Source: Gammaproteobacteria bacterium | Lineage (GTDB): Bacteria > Pseudomonadota > Gammaproteobacteria > Pseudomonadales > Azotimanducaceae | Reading direction: 5' to 3' | NCBI GenBank assembly: GCA_002715785.1 | Contig: PBAA01000028.1 | Coordinates: forward strand, 21,392 to 38,551 | Length of the DNA: 17,160 nt | Shown: in pieces, positions 1 through 7,605 of the stretch | Layout: each line of letters starts with the position of its first letter | Position numbering within the stretch: position 1 is the first letter of the stretch | Position numbers and translations under genes: made by a program | The notes under the pieces: model-generated | Database searches by the model: none | What the model was told of the DNA's origin: nothing | What the model saw: only the letters and a program-made list of their open reading frames with translations

Positions 1-14
1 TTAACCGCCACAAC

Positions 15-965
15 ATGCAGCTGACGACGGAACAGCTCGGATTCTTCAAGCACAACGGCTACCTCATCGTGCCCGGTGTCATGGATCCGCAGTTATGTGC
101 AAAGGCGCGAGACCGTCTATGGGATTCGTTACCGGCATCTAGCGCGATCAAACGTCACGACCCAAGCACGCATGTTGGCCCTTTCAACGAGCATGACGTC
201 GAGTCCGATCACCTCAATCTCCGTCAAGGTTACCGTTGGCAATTGCGATCGGTGGGTACCGAGCCGCCGCTCATCGATCTGGTGTTTTCGAGCACCCTCC
301 AAACAATCGCTACCCAGTTATTGGGCGACAACATGCTTCGCCCACCTCATGTAGGCGGAAGGCCAATGGGTACACATGGAGCGGCATGGCCCGGAGGACC
401 CGTGGATCCGGCCGATAACGAAGGTGCTCGCGGGATCTACGCCACGCTCCCATACGGTGATAGGCCACGTGAAATAGACCATTGCCATACGGACGGACAT
501 CCATTCAATCTAGGCATGGTGGGTCTTATTGACGCAGTCCCTCGTGACGGTGGCGGCTTTAAAGTGTGGCCCGGTTCACACCGGCGTCTTTATCCGACTT
601 TCCAAATGAGTTACGACCAACCACGAATCCCCTACTACCCGCACTTACCAAGCTACAAGGGGATACTGCATACCCCGGAGTACCTTGCGGAAATCAAAAA
701 GATTAACGATGACACACCGGCCGTTGACTGTTGGGGTACCGAAGGCGACGTCGTGCTATGGCATCATCGAACCGCCCACATGGCAGGACACAACTACTCC
801 AATAAGATTCGACAAGCCGTCCTCTACGACTTTACCCGGATCGATCTAGACGGCTCTAGAATCCACGGGCCACGCCAAGACATGTGGCACGACTGGTCGG
901 AAGTCTTGCAACGCGTAAAACCCACCTACTCGGAACCGTTTGCGCAATCGCAACATCTTCTCTAA
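15..965 (+). CDS. Phytanoyl-CoA dioxygenase (PhyH) family Fe(II)/2-oxoglutarate oxygenase
   Basis: A 316-residue cytosolic protein of the PhyH family, non-heme iron, 2-oxoglutarate-dependent oxygenases that usually hydroxylate small organic or CoA-linked substrates. The N-terminus (LTTEQLGFFKHNGYLIVPGV) is the typical PhyH opening. The iron-binding facial triad is visible as H158-x-D160 (in DHCHTDGH) plus distal H255 (in HRTAHMAGHN), with R266 placed to bind the 2-oxoglutarate carboxylate. Length fits a complete enzyme. ATG at 15 is the natural start, although no Shine-Dalgarno is visible in the 14 bases available. It runs convergently into the minus-strand MFS gene with only 12 bases between the two stops. 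A second, different PhyH gene opens at the right end of the window. Family assignment is secure; the substrate is unknown. Confidence 0.9.
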   Translation: MQLTTEQLGFFKHNGYLIVPGVMDPQLCAKARDRLWDSLPASSAIKRHDPSTHVGPFNEHDVESDHLNLRQGYRWQLRSVGTEPPLIDLVFSSTLQTIATQLLGDNMLRPPHVGGRPMGTHGAAWPGGPVDPADNEGARGIYATLPYGDRPREIDHCHTDGHPFNLGMVGLIDAVPRDGGGFKVWPGSHRRLYPTFQMSYDQPRIPYYPHLPSYKGILHTPEYLAEIKKINDDTPAVDCWGTEGDVVLWHHRTAHMAGHNYSNKIRQAVLYDFTRIDLDGSRIHGPRQDMWHDWSEVLQRVKPTYSEPFAQSQHLL

Positions 966-977
966 CGAGCAACTCCG

Positions 978-2597
978 CTAATTCGATCCAGATTCGTCAA
1001 GCGACTCCCCCATGGCTCGAGCTCGATCAAGGCGACTGGACTCGTCCCTTGGCAAATGACGTTGCGCCTGGATCAGACAGAAAATACTGACCACAAAAAT
1101 CAACATCGAGCACGCCATGGCATTACGTAATGCCTCTGCGGATTCGAACCCGTTCGCCATAAAGACGTCGCTAATTTGGCCGATCACGTAGGGGCCCAAT
1201 GCCAGCCCGATAAACGTATTCACAAGGATGTAATACGCCCCCGCCACGGCCCGCATTCGCGGCATCACCAGGTCATTGGCTGTACTTGGCGGAACACCTG
1301 GCCAACATGCACCCACGAGCGTGGCGACAAAATTAATCCAAAAGGCAAAGTACAAGCTCTCCGTGTAGATGAGTACCAGGACCGCAGGCACGGTACCTAC
1401 AATCGCCACGTACCCGAGCACGAGTCGTCCGCTTGGAAATTTGGTCTTAAGCCAATCGGCCGCAATCCCGCCAATCGTGACTCCCAAAAATCCGCCCGCA
1501 GCAGCGCCAAGACCAAGCCAGATACCAACCTCAGTCGCCGTCGCTCCGTGTGCGCGCATTAACAACGGAGCGGTCCAAAAACCGACCCCGTATCCGACAA
1601 ACGCGATCGTGGGAAAGGCAAGCATGGTGTAGATCATGGCCTTCGATCCGAAGATCATCGCAAAGGTCGCTGGATCACGAGACTTAAGCGACTGTGCCCA
1701 CGAAACCGTCACGTACACGCCGATCCCTGTAGCCACCCATTGTGCGACGGAACCAGTCAGACTAATTAACAACGCGGAACCCAGGGCGATGCCGGACAAG
1801 GTAATTAAGTTGAACCGCAATGACGCGCCCGTCCGAATGATCGCCACAATGTTGAAGGGAGGAATGACAGCAGCCATCTCCGTCCTAAGCACATGAAGAG
1901 GCTCTGGATGGGGTTTTGTCACAAGACCTTCGCTCAACCCACGGATGGGTTCCCGCAACGTGCGTACCCATGCGGCCATGAATAAGCCGGGAAGACCCAC
2001 AACCATAAACGCCACGTGCCAACCCTTCAGACCTAGGGGCGGATTAACGGGGTACATGGCCGTCCATTGATCAAGTATCCACCCGCCTAAGACAAGACCG
2101 ATACCGGCACCGATGTATACGCCCGAGGAGTATATGGCGATGACGGTCGCTCGTCGTTTCGGCGCGTAATAATCTGAAAGCATCGAATACGCTGCCGGCG
2201 AAGCACTCGCTTCCCCGATACCGACCCCAATGCGATAAAGCGCGAGGACAGAAAAAGACCGTGCAGTGCCTGACAATGCCGTCATCGCACTCCAGAAAAA
2301 TAGGCCGGCGGAAATGAGACTCCGACGTACCCACACGTCCGCAAAGCGAGCCAACGGAATACCGAAAACAGCATAAAAAACCGCAAACACGGTGCCGTAT
2401 AAGAAGCCAATCTGCGCATCGGTGACGCCCAGATCGGCCTTAATGTCTTCGGCCAATATCGATAGGATCTGCCGATCAATAAAGTTGAAGACGTAAACAA
2501 GGACGAGCACGGCGAGAACGTAGTGCGAGTATAGCCCGCCAATCTTCTGCCGACGGCCGTCCTCACGCGCCCCATTCGGTGCTGCTTCACCGCTCAT
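978..2597 (-). CDS. MFS transporter, Spinster-like, with central membrane insertion
   Basis: A 539-residue inner-membrane transporter of the major facilitator superfamily. Visible hallmarks are FNFIDRQILSILAEDIKADLG at the first helix (residues 37-57), motif A-like GIPLARFADVWVRR (79-92), and RIGVGIGEASASPAAYSML (122-140), the pattern of Spinster-type and related bacterial organic-anion carriers. Between the two six-helix halves is an extra segment carrying about two more hydrophobic stretches (near LITLSGIALGSALLISLTG and VAQWVATGIGVYVTVSWAQ), so 14 membrane spans are possible. The reading frame is open upstream to 2729, but ATG at 2597 is chosen because GGAGGGAAA (complement of 2601-2609) lies 7 bases before it and the upstream peptide is not MFS-like. 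It is the only minus-strand gene, divergent from the amidohydrolase. Substrate unknown; uptake of the compound degraded by the neighbouring enzymes is an inference. Confidence 0.88.
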   Translation of the reverse strand: MSGEAAPNGAREDGRRQKIGGLYSHYVLAVLVLVYVFNFIDRQILSILAEDIKADLGVTDAQIGFLYGTVFAVFYAVFGIPLARFADVWVRRSLISAGLFFWSAMTALSGTARSFSVLALYRIGVGIGEASASPAAYSMLSDYYAPKRRATVIAIYSSGVYIGAGIGLVLGGWILDQWTAMYPVNPPLGLKGWHVAFMVVGLPGLFMAAWVRTLREPIRGLSEGLVTKPHPEPLHVLRTEMAAVIPPFNIVAIIRTGASLRFNLITLSGIALGSALLISLTGSVAQWVATGIGVYVTVSWAQSLKSRDPATFAMIFGSKAMIYTMLAFPTIAFVGYGVGFWTAPLLMRAHGATATEVGIWLGLGAAAGGFLGVTIGGIAADWLKTKFPSGRLVLGYVAIVGTVPAVLVLIYTESLYFAFWINFVATLVGACWPGVPPSTANDLVMPRMRAVAGAYYILVNTFIGLALGPYVIGQISDVFMANGFESAEALRNAMACSMLIFVVSIFCLIQAQRHLPRDESSRLDRARAMGESLDESGSN

Positions 2598-2722
2598 ACC
2601 TTTCCCTCCATTGGTGTCGTCAAGCCACCTACTACATCGTACTACCATGTGCCGTTGCATGGGGTTGTCCATATACTTGCAACTCTCTGCTGTATCTCTG
2701 CTATGGAATCCGGGGGAAAGCA
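2598..2722. promoter_or_regulatory. Divergent intergenic region with candidate operator repeats
   Basis: This 125-bp spacer between divergently transcribed MFS and amidohydrolase genes must hold promoters for both. Three repeats can be read. The first is a perfect 6-bp dyad, GTTGCA (2654-2659) and TGCAAC (2678-2683). The second is an overlapping dyad, CCATG (2645-2649) and CATGG (2658-2662). The third is an 8-bp direct repeat, TCTCTGCT at 2684-2691 and 2695-2702, with an 11-bp period, about one helical turn. A weak plus-strand promoter could be TTGCAA (2677-2682) with TGCTAT (2699-2704), spacer 16. No regulator gene lies in the window. The repeats are seen directly; their role as an operator is inference. 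Confidence 0.4.
2601..2609 (-). promoter_or_regulatory. Ribosome binding site fixing the MFS start at 2597
   Basis: Read on the minus strand this is GGAGGGAAA, with the GGAGG core ending 7 bases before ATG 2597. It decides the start against the longer open frame reaching 2729, which would overlap the divergent amidohydrolase start. Confidence 0.8.
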
Positions 2723-3877
2723 ATGCCATATATCACGGATCGAGTTGTTCACGACGCTGACTCGCATGCAATGGAACTACCGGACTGGTTCAGTGAATTC
2801 GGAACCGAGAAAGTCAAAAAAGCTTTTAACCACCGCTTCAAGTACGGCATCGACCTACAAGAATTGTCTACGCTTCATAAAAGCCCCGAATATCGATCAC
2901 GGAACGAAGCAGAGATCATGTCTCGAAAGAATTATCAGGCCCTTGGTGCCTTCGATCGAGAGGACCGCTCCGAGGCGGTCGACCACATAGGAGTCACGTC
3001 CCAATTAGTTTTTCCAACCAGCCCCAACGTCTGGCTCGAACAACTTGAACACGGCGACGATATCGATCTGCTTTACCAAGTAGCCGAAGCCACGAATCGC
3101 GCACAGGCGGATTTTTGCGCTAATGACCCTAGGCTCTTCCCCGTCGGGTACGTTCCACTCGCCGACCTCGAACGAACCGCCTACGCAGTAGAAAACGCAT
3201 TGTCTCTCGGCGCCAACGCGTTATTGATTCCCTGGGCCTGTCCAAAAAACCATGCGACCAGTCACATCGCGCTCGATGCCCTATGGTCTCGCGCGGAAGA
3301 AGCCCGCGTACCGATCCTTTTCCACGTCGGTGCCGCCGATCGTGTCCTCCCAAACGCGCACTCAAACAATGGTCTACCGCCCGTTGCAGACTTTCATGGC
3401 GGTGAAGAAAACTTTCGTTCAATTTCTTATATGGCGATCTCTCAAGGGCCTATACAGGCTCTGTCGATGCTCATTTTTGATGGCGTTTTAGACCGTTTTC
3501 CCGCGTTGAAATTCGGCGTCATTGAGCTTGGCGCAGTGTGGCTTCCAGGGTTCATGCGGCAACTCGATTCAGCATTTGAAGCATTTTCGAGACACGAAGA
3601 AAGGCTTCAGAAACTGTCTCTAAAACCCAGCGAATACGTCCGCCGGCAGGTTCGGATCACTCCCTACCCGACCGAGCCGGCCGGTTGGATTATCAGCCAG
3701 ACGTCTCCAGACATATGCATGTTTTCCACCGATTATCCTCACGTTGAGGGTGGTCGTAATCCGTTAGGCAGGTTCGATAAGTCAACGAGTGCATTGGTGG
3801 AATCCGATCGCGATCGTTTTTTTCGAGCAAATTTCGAAGACCTCATGGGGTCCGCGTTTGAAGGAGCGCAAACATGA
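2723..3877 (+). CDS. Amidohydrolase family 2 metal-dependent hydrolase (ACMSD-like TIM barrel)
   Basis: A 384-residue cytosolic TIM-barrel enzyme of the amidohydrolase-2/ACMSD group, whose members hydrolyse or decarboxylate carboxylic acids using one divalent metal. Visible elements: the N-terminal strand HDADSHAME (residues 10-18), a variant of the usual HxH metal site; H201 in ILFHVGAADRV; E268 in KFGVIELGAVWLPGF; and D337 with H340 in MFSTDYPHVEGG. ATG at 2723 is chosen because GGGGGAAAG (2712-2719 region) precedes it and homology-like sequence starts there; the frame stays open back to 2579 but that extension would run into the divergent MFS gene. The stop overlaps the next start as ATGA at 3874, so it is translationally coupled to the luciferase-like oxidoreductase. 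Family sure; reaction and substrate unknown. Confidence 0.88.
   Translation: MPYITDRVVHDADSHAMELPDWFSEFGTEKVKKAFNHRFKYGIDLQELSTLHKSPEYRSRNEAEIMSRKNYQALGAFDREDRSEAVDHIGVTSQLVFPTSPNVWLEQLEHGDDIDLLYQVAEATNRAQADFCANDPRLFPVGYVPLADLERTAYAVENALSLGANALLIPWACPKNHATSHIALDALWSRAEEARVPILFHVGAADRVLPNAHSNNGLPPVADFHGGEENFRSISYMAISQGPIQALSMLIFDGVLDRFPALKFGVIELGAVWLPGFMRQLDSAFEAFSRHEERLQKLSLKPSEYVRRQVRITPYPTEPAGWIISQTSPDICMFSTDYPHVEGGRNPLGRFDKSTSALVESDRDRFFRANFEDLMGSAFEGAQT
3861..3866 (+). promoter_or_regulatory. Shine-Dalgarno for the luciferase-like gene
   Basis: AAGGAG lies 7 bases before ATG 3874, inside the end of the amidohydrolase gene, supporting the coupled start at the ATGA overlap. Confidence 0.7.
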
Positions 3878-4728
3878 AATTAGGCGTCGTATTCCCACAA
3901 ACCGAAATCGGGTCCGATCCGGCCGACATAGCCCAGTTTGCAACCACGGCAGAAGAACTGGGTTACGACCACCTGATCGCTTACGATCACGTGCTTGGTG
4001 CAAATACCGCCAGTCGTCCCGATTGGCAAGGTCCGTACACATCCGAGAGCATGTTCCACGAACCTTTCGTACTTTTCGGTTATCTCGCCGGCCTCACTGA
4101 GGCGATCGAACTCGTTACAGCCGTCATTATCCTGCCACAACGCCAAACGGCACTGGTTGCGAAACAAGCCGCATGCGTCGACGTCATATCTCGCGGACGG
4201 CTACGTCTCGGTATTGGTACCGGCTGGAACGCGGTCGAATACGATTCGCTCAATGAAAATTTTTCCAACCGAGGACGTCGCTCCGAAGAACAGATAGACG
4301 TCATCAGAAAACTCTGGGCTAATGAAACGATTACGTTTAACGGCGAGTGGCATCAGATCGAGGATGCCGGGATCAACCCTTTGCCCGAAGCACGGCGGAT
4401 ACCCATCTGGCTAGGAGGGATGGCACCACAAGTCATTGATCGCGTCGGCCGAATCGCCGACGGATGGTTCCCGTTCCTTAATCCCAATCTGGGTCAGCAA
4501 CTAAAGGATGTCCATCGATCTGCTGAAAAGGCGGGCCGCGACCCAACAGCGATTGGCGTCGAATGCATAGCGCCTTTGAACAACGGCAGCGACCAGTTGA
4601 AAAACCTCCAGGACATCGGCGTCACTCACGTGGCAGTGGTTACCATGAACTCAGGATTACGCGGCGCTCAACAACATATTGATGCGATTAAACGCTATCG
4701 CGATGCTATCGGCGATATCGTCGGTTAA
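3874..4728 (+). CDS. Luciferase-like (LLM) flavin/F420-dependent oxidoreductase
   Basis: A 284-residue cytosolic (beta/alpha)8 enzyme of the bacterial luciferase-like family, close in pattern to the LLM class of F420-dependent oxidoreductases. Seen: N-terminal MKLGVVFPQTEIGSDPADIA; YDHLIAYDHVLG (residues 31-42); ELVTAVIILPQRQTALVAKQ (79-98); and the diagnostic RLRLGIGTGWNAVEYDSL (109-126) followed by RGRRSEEQIDVIRKLW (133-148) and IPIWLGGMAP (176-185). These match both FMN-monooxygenase and F420-dependent branches, which cannot be separated here; no F420 biosynthesis gene is in the window. Length is complete. The start is fixed by AAGGAG 7 bases upstream and by the ATGA overlap with the amidohydrolase, suggesting the two act in consecutive steps, for example oxidation followed by hydrolysis. 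Confidence 0.87.
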   Translation: MKLGVVFPQTEIGSDPADIAQFATTAEELGYDHLIAYDHVLGANTASRPDWQGPYTSESMFHEPFVLFGYLAGLTEAIELVTAVIILPQRQTALVAKQAACVDVISRGRLRLGIGTGWNAVEYDSLNENFSNRGRRSEEQIDVIRKLWANETITFNGEWHQIEDAGINPLPEARRIPIWLGGMAPQVIDRVGRIADGWFPFLNPNLGQQLKDVHRSAEKAGRDPTAIGVECIAPLNNGSDQLKNLQDIGVTHVAVVTMNSGLRGAQQHIDAIKRYRDAIGDIVG

Positions 4729-4818
4729 GCCCGCGGCGCAAGCTTGAATCGTCTGCGCGTTTGACCTGTGGGCTAGAGGCCTGCACGATGGACGGCCCCT
4801 CCCAACCAAGGAACAGAC
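4729..4818 (+). other. Intergenic gap with weak nested inverted repeats
   Basis: A 90-bp spacer between the LLM gene and the second amidohydrolase. AGCCC (4728-4732) can pair with GGGCT (4770-4774), and GCGCA (4736-4740) with TGCGC (4754-4758), but the internal loop is lopsided and no T-run follows, so a terminator is not supported. No promoter stands out. The two genes may be co-transcribed. Confidence 0.3.
4808..4813 (+). promoter_or_regulatory. Shine-Dalgarno selecting a GTG start
   Basis: AAGGAA ends 5 bases before GTG 4819. The nearby ATG at 4788 is in a different frame, so this site decides the GTG start of the second amidohydrolase. Confidence 0.7.
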
Positions 4819-5823
4819 GTGACCCAGCCCACTCCTGGATCCGACGACTGGCTCGAGCTAGTCGGAGAAGACATCGTCGATCCAGCTCGACCCATTGTGG
4901 ATCCACACCACCATCTCTGGGATCGACCGGGCTCAACCTACGTGCTCGACGAATTGTGGAGAGATACAGAATCCGGTCACAACGTCCAGAAAACAGTATT
5001 CGTTGAATGTCACTCGGCCTATCGAACGGACGGACCCGAACAATTACGTCCAGTTGGCGAAACCAGCTTCGTCGCCGCAATTGCCGAAGCGAGCGCGTCC
5101 GGAGACGGCGCGACCATCGCAGGCATAGTCGGACACGCCGACCTGACTCTCGGTGAAGCCGTCGAAGAGGTGCTAGCCGCACATACCGCGGCAGGGGCCG
5201 GGCTTTTTAGGGGAATTCGCCACGCGGGCGCCCATACCGAAGTACCCGAAGAACTGATGATTCCCGGTCGAGCGCCAGAAGGCTTATACCAATCCACAGA
5301 ATTCCAGAACGGTGTGCGGACTCTGGGTCGACTAGACCTCACCTACGATACCTGGCAGTACCACTACCAATTACCCGAGTTAACGGAACTTGCGCGCTCC
5401 TGCCCGGACACCATCATGATAATTGATCACTTCAGCACCCCCATTGGGGTGGGTCGTTTTGCTGGTCGGCGAGAGGAAATTTTCGACCAATGGAAAACTG
5501 ATTTCGCGGAACTCGCGCGATGTCCCAACGTAGTCGCCAAGTTGGGTGGCATTGCAATGCCAGACAACGGGTTCGGCTGGCACACGCGTCAAACGCCCGC
5601 AACGTCGGACGAATTGCGACTTGCACACGCGCCCTACTACCTGCACGCCATCGAGAGCTTCGGCGCCGATCGATGCATGCTGGAGAGTAATTTTCCTGTT
5701 GATCGATTCTCAATTTCATATCACGTCCTATGGAATGGTCTTAAGAAAATCACCGCTGCATTTTCGGAATCCGAGAAAAACGATCTCTTTAGTGGAACCG
5801 CCACGCGGGTTTATAAACTCTGA
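4819..5823 (+). CDS. Amidohydrolase, COG3618-type TIM-barrel lactonase-like hydrolase
   Basis: A 334-residue cytosolic amidohydrolase-2 protein, not a close copy of the one at 2723. Its pattern resembles the PDC-lactonase/rhamnonolactonase branch (COG3618). Seen: IVDPHHHLWD (residues 26-35) with the metal-type H30-x-H32; VFVECHSAYRTDGPEQLRPVGE (E63); GIRHAGAH (132-139); IIDHFSTP (H204); VVAKLGGIAMP (K241); and the C-terminal signature MLESNFPVDRFSISY (287-301), with D295 in the usual catalytic-Asp position. The start is GTG at 4819, with a good Shine-Dalgarno. Family knowledge suggests hydrolysis of a lactone or cyclic ester, but the substrate is unknown. Its TGA at 5821-5823 overlaps the CTG that appears to start the following MFS gene, so enzyme and transporter are likely coupled. 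Confidence 0.87.
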   Translation: MTQPTPGSDDWLELVGEDIVDPARPIVDPHHHLWDRPGSTYVLDELWRDTESGHNVQKTVFVECHSAYRTDGPEQLRPVGETSFVAAIAEASASGDGATIAGIVGHADLTLGEAVEEVLAAHTAAGAGLFRGIRHAGAHTEVPEELMIPGRAPEGLYQSTEFQNGVRTLGRLDLTYDTWQYHYQLPELTELARSCPDTIMIIDHFSTPIGVGRFAGRREEIFDQWKTDFAELARCPNVVAKLGGIAMPDNGFGWHTRQTPATSDELRLAHAPYYLHAIESFGADRCMLESNFPVDRFSISYHVLWNGLKKITAAFSESEKNDLFSGTATRVYKL

Positions 5824-7091
5824 ATAAACCAGAAGACCCGCCACACCTTCGACGTAATATCGCTGCACAGCTAGGTCACGGGATGTTCGGGCAGACCGGG
5901 ATGCGCTTGGTGTCCGCACCGACGTTCATGCCCGCCTATTTGTTTGCATTGTCCGGCTCAGAATTTGTGGTCGGTCTGACCCGGGCGTTGCAAGCAGCCG
6001 GTACGGTGATATCCCCCGTCATCGGTGCCAGTACCGTCGGCCACCGGCAACGGGTGCTGAGTGCCACGCTTATTACGGCGGCGATGATGCGCATTCAAAT
6101 CCTCGGTCTCGCACTGTCCGGGTTCTTCCTCGGCCAGCGCGCACTGCTTCCTGCCATTGTCGTTTTCTTGACCTTCATGGGCTTCTTCCAAGGAATGGCC
6201 CAAGTCACCATGAATACGCTTCGTGCAAGGGTCATCCCCGTACATCGGCGCGGGATTGTCAGTGGTACGAGGAACTTTTTGGCCGGGTTTACGTCGGCCG
6301 GCGTGTCCTATCTCGCTGGCGCGTATGTTCTCGAAAATAACCTATTAGGCAACGGGTACGGTAGCGTGTTCCTCATCGCTTTCGGGATAGCGACTCTCGG
6401 TCTCGGGGCGCTCGCGTTTACTCGCGAAACAGAAACGAAAACGGTCCGTCCGAGAGAGTCCACCCGCGAAACGTTGCGGGCGATTCCAGCACTACTCCGC
6501 GACAATCCAGATTTCGCTAGGTTTTTTATCGCTCGTGCACTCGGATCGAGCGGTCGAATGGCACTTCCTTTTTACATTCTCTACGCCGGCACACAGATGG
6601 AACTGACCGGTACCGTCCTCGGTCTTCTCACCACCGTATGGATGATCACATCAAGCACATCCAACCTGTTTTGGGGGCTACTAGCAGACAGACGCGGTTA
6701 CCGAGTTGTCATGATCGCGACATTAACAATCTGGACGCTTTCCCACGTGCAATTGTTATTTGTGGAGTCGCTATCAGGAGTCATCGCGTTCTTCATCGTC
6801 ATGGGTATTCCCTCAGGCGGATTCAACCAATCAGGTCAAAACATGGTCTTGGAATTTGGCGATACTGAGGATATTCCCATACGACTCGCGGCCTCCGGAA
6901 GTGTCGTAAATTTCGTTGGCGCGATTGGACCGCTACTCGGTGGACTTATCGTCTGGGCGTTCTCTTACCCAGCACTATTCATCGTCACCATTGCCCTACA
7001 ATTGGTCGGACTCCTGATTCTAGTGCGTTGGGTTCCGGAACCGCGACGCCGGCACATGGACACCGGTAGAACGCGGAATCGATTCACTTAG
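5820..7091 (+). CDS. MFS transporter, apparently CTG-initiated
   Basis: A 423-residue (from CTG 5820) or 402-residue (from ATG 5883) inner-membrane MFS carrier. Seen: FMPAYLFALSGSEFVVGLTRAL in helix 1-2, repeated glycine-rich hydrophobic segments, a charged central loop (TRETETKTVRPRESTRET) between the two halves, and LLADRRGYRVVMIATLTIWT, a motif A-like loop, in the second half. The upstream codons encode NKPEDPPHLRRNIAAQLGHG, a plausible MFS N-terminal leader. The frame is closed by TAA at 5814-5816, and no ATG, GTG or TTG occurs between it and 5883. CTG 5820 sits in a CTGA overlap with the upstream amidohydrolase stop, matching the NTGA overlaps across this window. Starting at 5883 would trim the approach to helix 1. 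A base error creating CTG from ATG/GTG/TTG is the alternative. Substrate unknown. Confidence 0.8.
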   Translation: MNKPEDPPHLRRNIAAQLGHGMFGQTGMRLVSAPTFMPAYLFALSGSEFVVGLTRALQAAGTVISPVIGASTVGHRQRVLSATLITAAMMRIQILGLALSGFFLGQRALLPAIVVFLTFMGFFQGMAQVTMNTLRARVIPVHRRGIVSGTRNFLAGFTSAGVSYLAGAYVLENNLLGNGYGSVFLIAFGIATLGLGALAFTRETETKTVRPRESTRETLRAIPALLRDNPDFARFFIARALGSSGRMALPFYILYAGTQMELTGTVLGLLTTVWMITSSTSNLFWGLLADRRGYRVVMIATLTIWTLSHVQLLFVESLSGVIAFFIVMGIPSGGFNQSGQNMVLEFGDTEDIPIRLAASGSVVNFVGAIGPLLGGLIVWAFSYPALFIVTIALQLVGLLILVRWVPEPRRRHMDTGRTRNRFT

Positions 7092-7170
7092 TAAGATCAG
7101 CGCGAATTCGTTAAATAACGCTAACCAATTGATTTTGTTATAGTCGTCGGCCCAAAAAAATCCTGTTTCG
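7092..7170 (+). promoter_or_regulatory. Leader of the formate dehydrogenase operon
   Basis: A 79-bp AT-rich gap before fdsG, in contrast to the coupled junctions downstream, so a promoter is expected here. CGTTAAATAACG (7109-7120) is a perfect 12-bp palindrome and a candidate operator half. TTATAG (7138-7143) could be a -10 element but has no convincing -35 at the right distance. No Shine-Dalgarno is visible before ATG 7171. No fdsR-type regulator gene is seen. Function is inference. Confidence 0.35.
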
Positions 7171-7605
7171 ATGATCGAAGACGACGCTCGAACTCACATA
7201 CTCCCTCATCAACACAAGCTTGGCGGTGTAATTCACGCGCTCCATGATTTGATGCGCGTCTACGGTTACATTCACGAGGAACACCTCCCTATTGTCGCCG
7301 ACGTCTTCAACAATAGTGTGGCCGAGGTCAGAGGGCTCGTCAGCTTCTATGAAGACTTCAAGACCCATATACCGGCACATACCACCATTCGAGTATGCCA
7401 GGCGGAAGCCTGCCAAGCCGTTGGAAGCAGACAATTAACAAAGGAGCTGGAAACATTCTACCGAACGGAATTAGGACATCGGGGGAAAGATGTCGAACTC
7501 GAGGCCGTGTACTGCCTCGGTTTGTGCGCCTCGGGTCCAGCAATCCAGTTCAACGATAGGCTGATTGCTAAAGCGAGCATCGAGAAGTTACGGGTACCTG
7601 GATGA
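7171..7605 (+). CDS. fdsG: NAD+-dependent formate dehydrogenase gamma subunit (NuoE-like)
   Basis: A 144-residue thioredoxin-fold [2Fe-2S] protein that relays electrons in the soluble FdsABG formate dehydrogenase complex and is homologous to complex I NuoE. The four cluster ligands are visible as C76 and C81 (VCQAEACQ) and C115 and C119 (YCLGLCASGPA). The N-terminal helical part (HDLMRVYGYIHEEHLPIVAD) matches the NuoE pattern. The length is typical for FdsG and shorter than NuoE. ATG 7171 is the only start after the in-frame TAG at 7141. It is the first gene of a coupled operon, overlapping fdsB by ATGA at 7602. No Shine-Dalgarno is seen. The assignment as FdsG rather than NuoE rests on the fdsB-fdsA-fdhD neighbours. 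Confidence 0.93.
   Translation: MIEDDARTHILPHQHKLGGVIHALHDLMRVYGYIHEEHLPIVADVFNNSVAEVRGLVSFYEDFKTHIPAHTTIRVCQAEACQAVGSRQLTKELETFYRTELGHRGKDVELEAVYCLGLCASGPAIQFNDRLIAKASIEKLRVPG

Noticed and set aside
2579..2722. Upstream extension of the first amidohydrolase to 2579
   Set aside because: The added peptide is rich in Cys and Tyr with no family similarity, overlaps the MFS start, and a purine-rich site precedes ATG 2723.
2598..2729. Upstream extension of the minus-strand MFS protein to 2729
   Set aside because: GGAGGGAAA sits 7 bases before ATG 2597, and the extra 44 residues are not MFS-like and would overlap the divergent gene's start.
4728..4774. Intrinsic terminator after the luciferase-like gene
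   Set aside because: The inverted repeats are short with a lopsided internal loop, and no T-run follows.
4706..5182. A 158-residue antisense frame over the start of the second amidohydrolase
   Set aside because: It is dominated by Arg and Leu with no recognisable domain and lies opposite a confident gene with a good Shine-Dalgarno.
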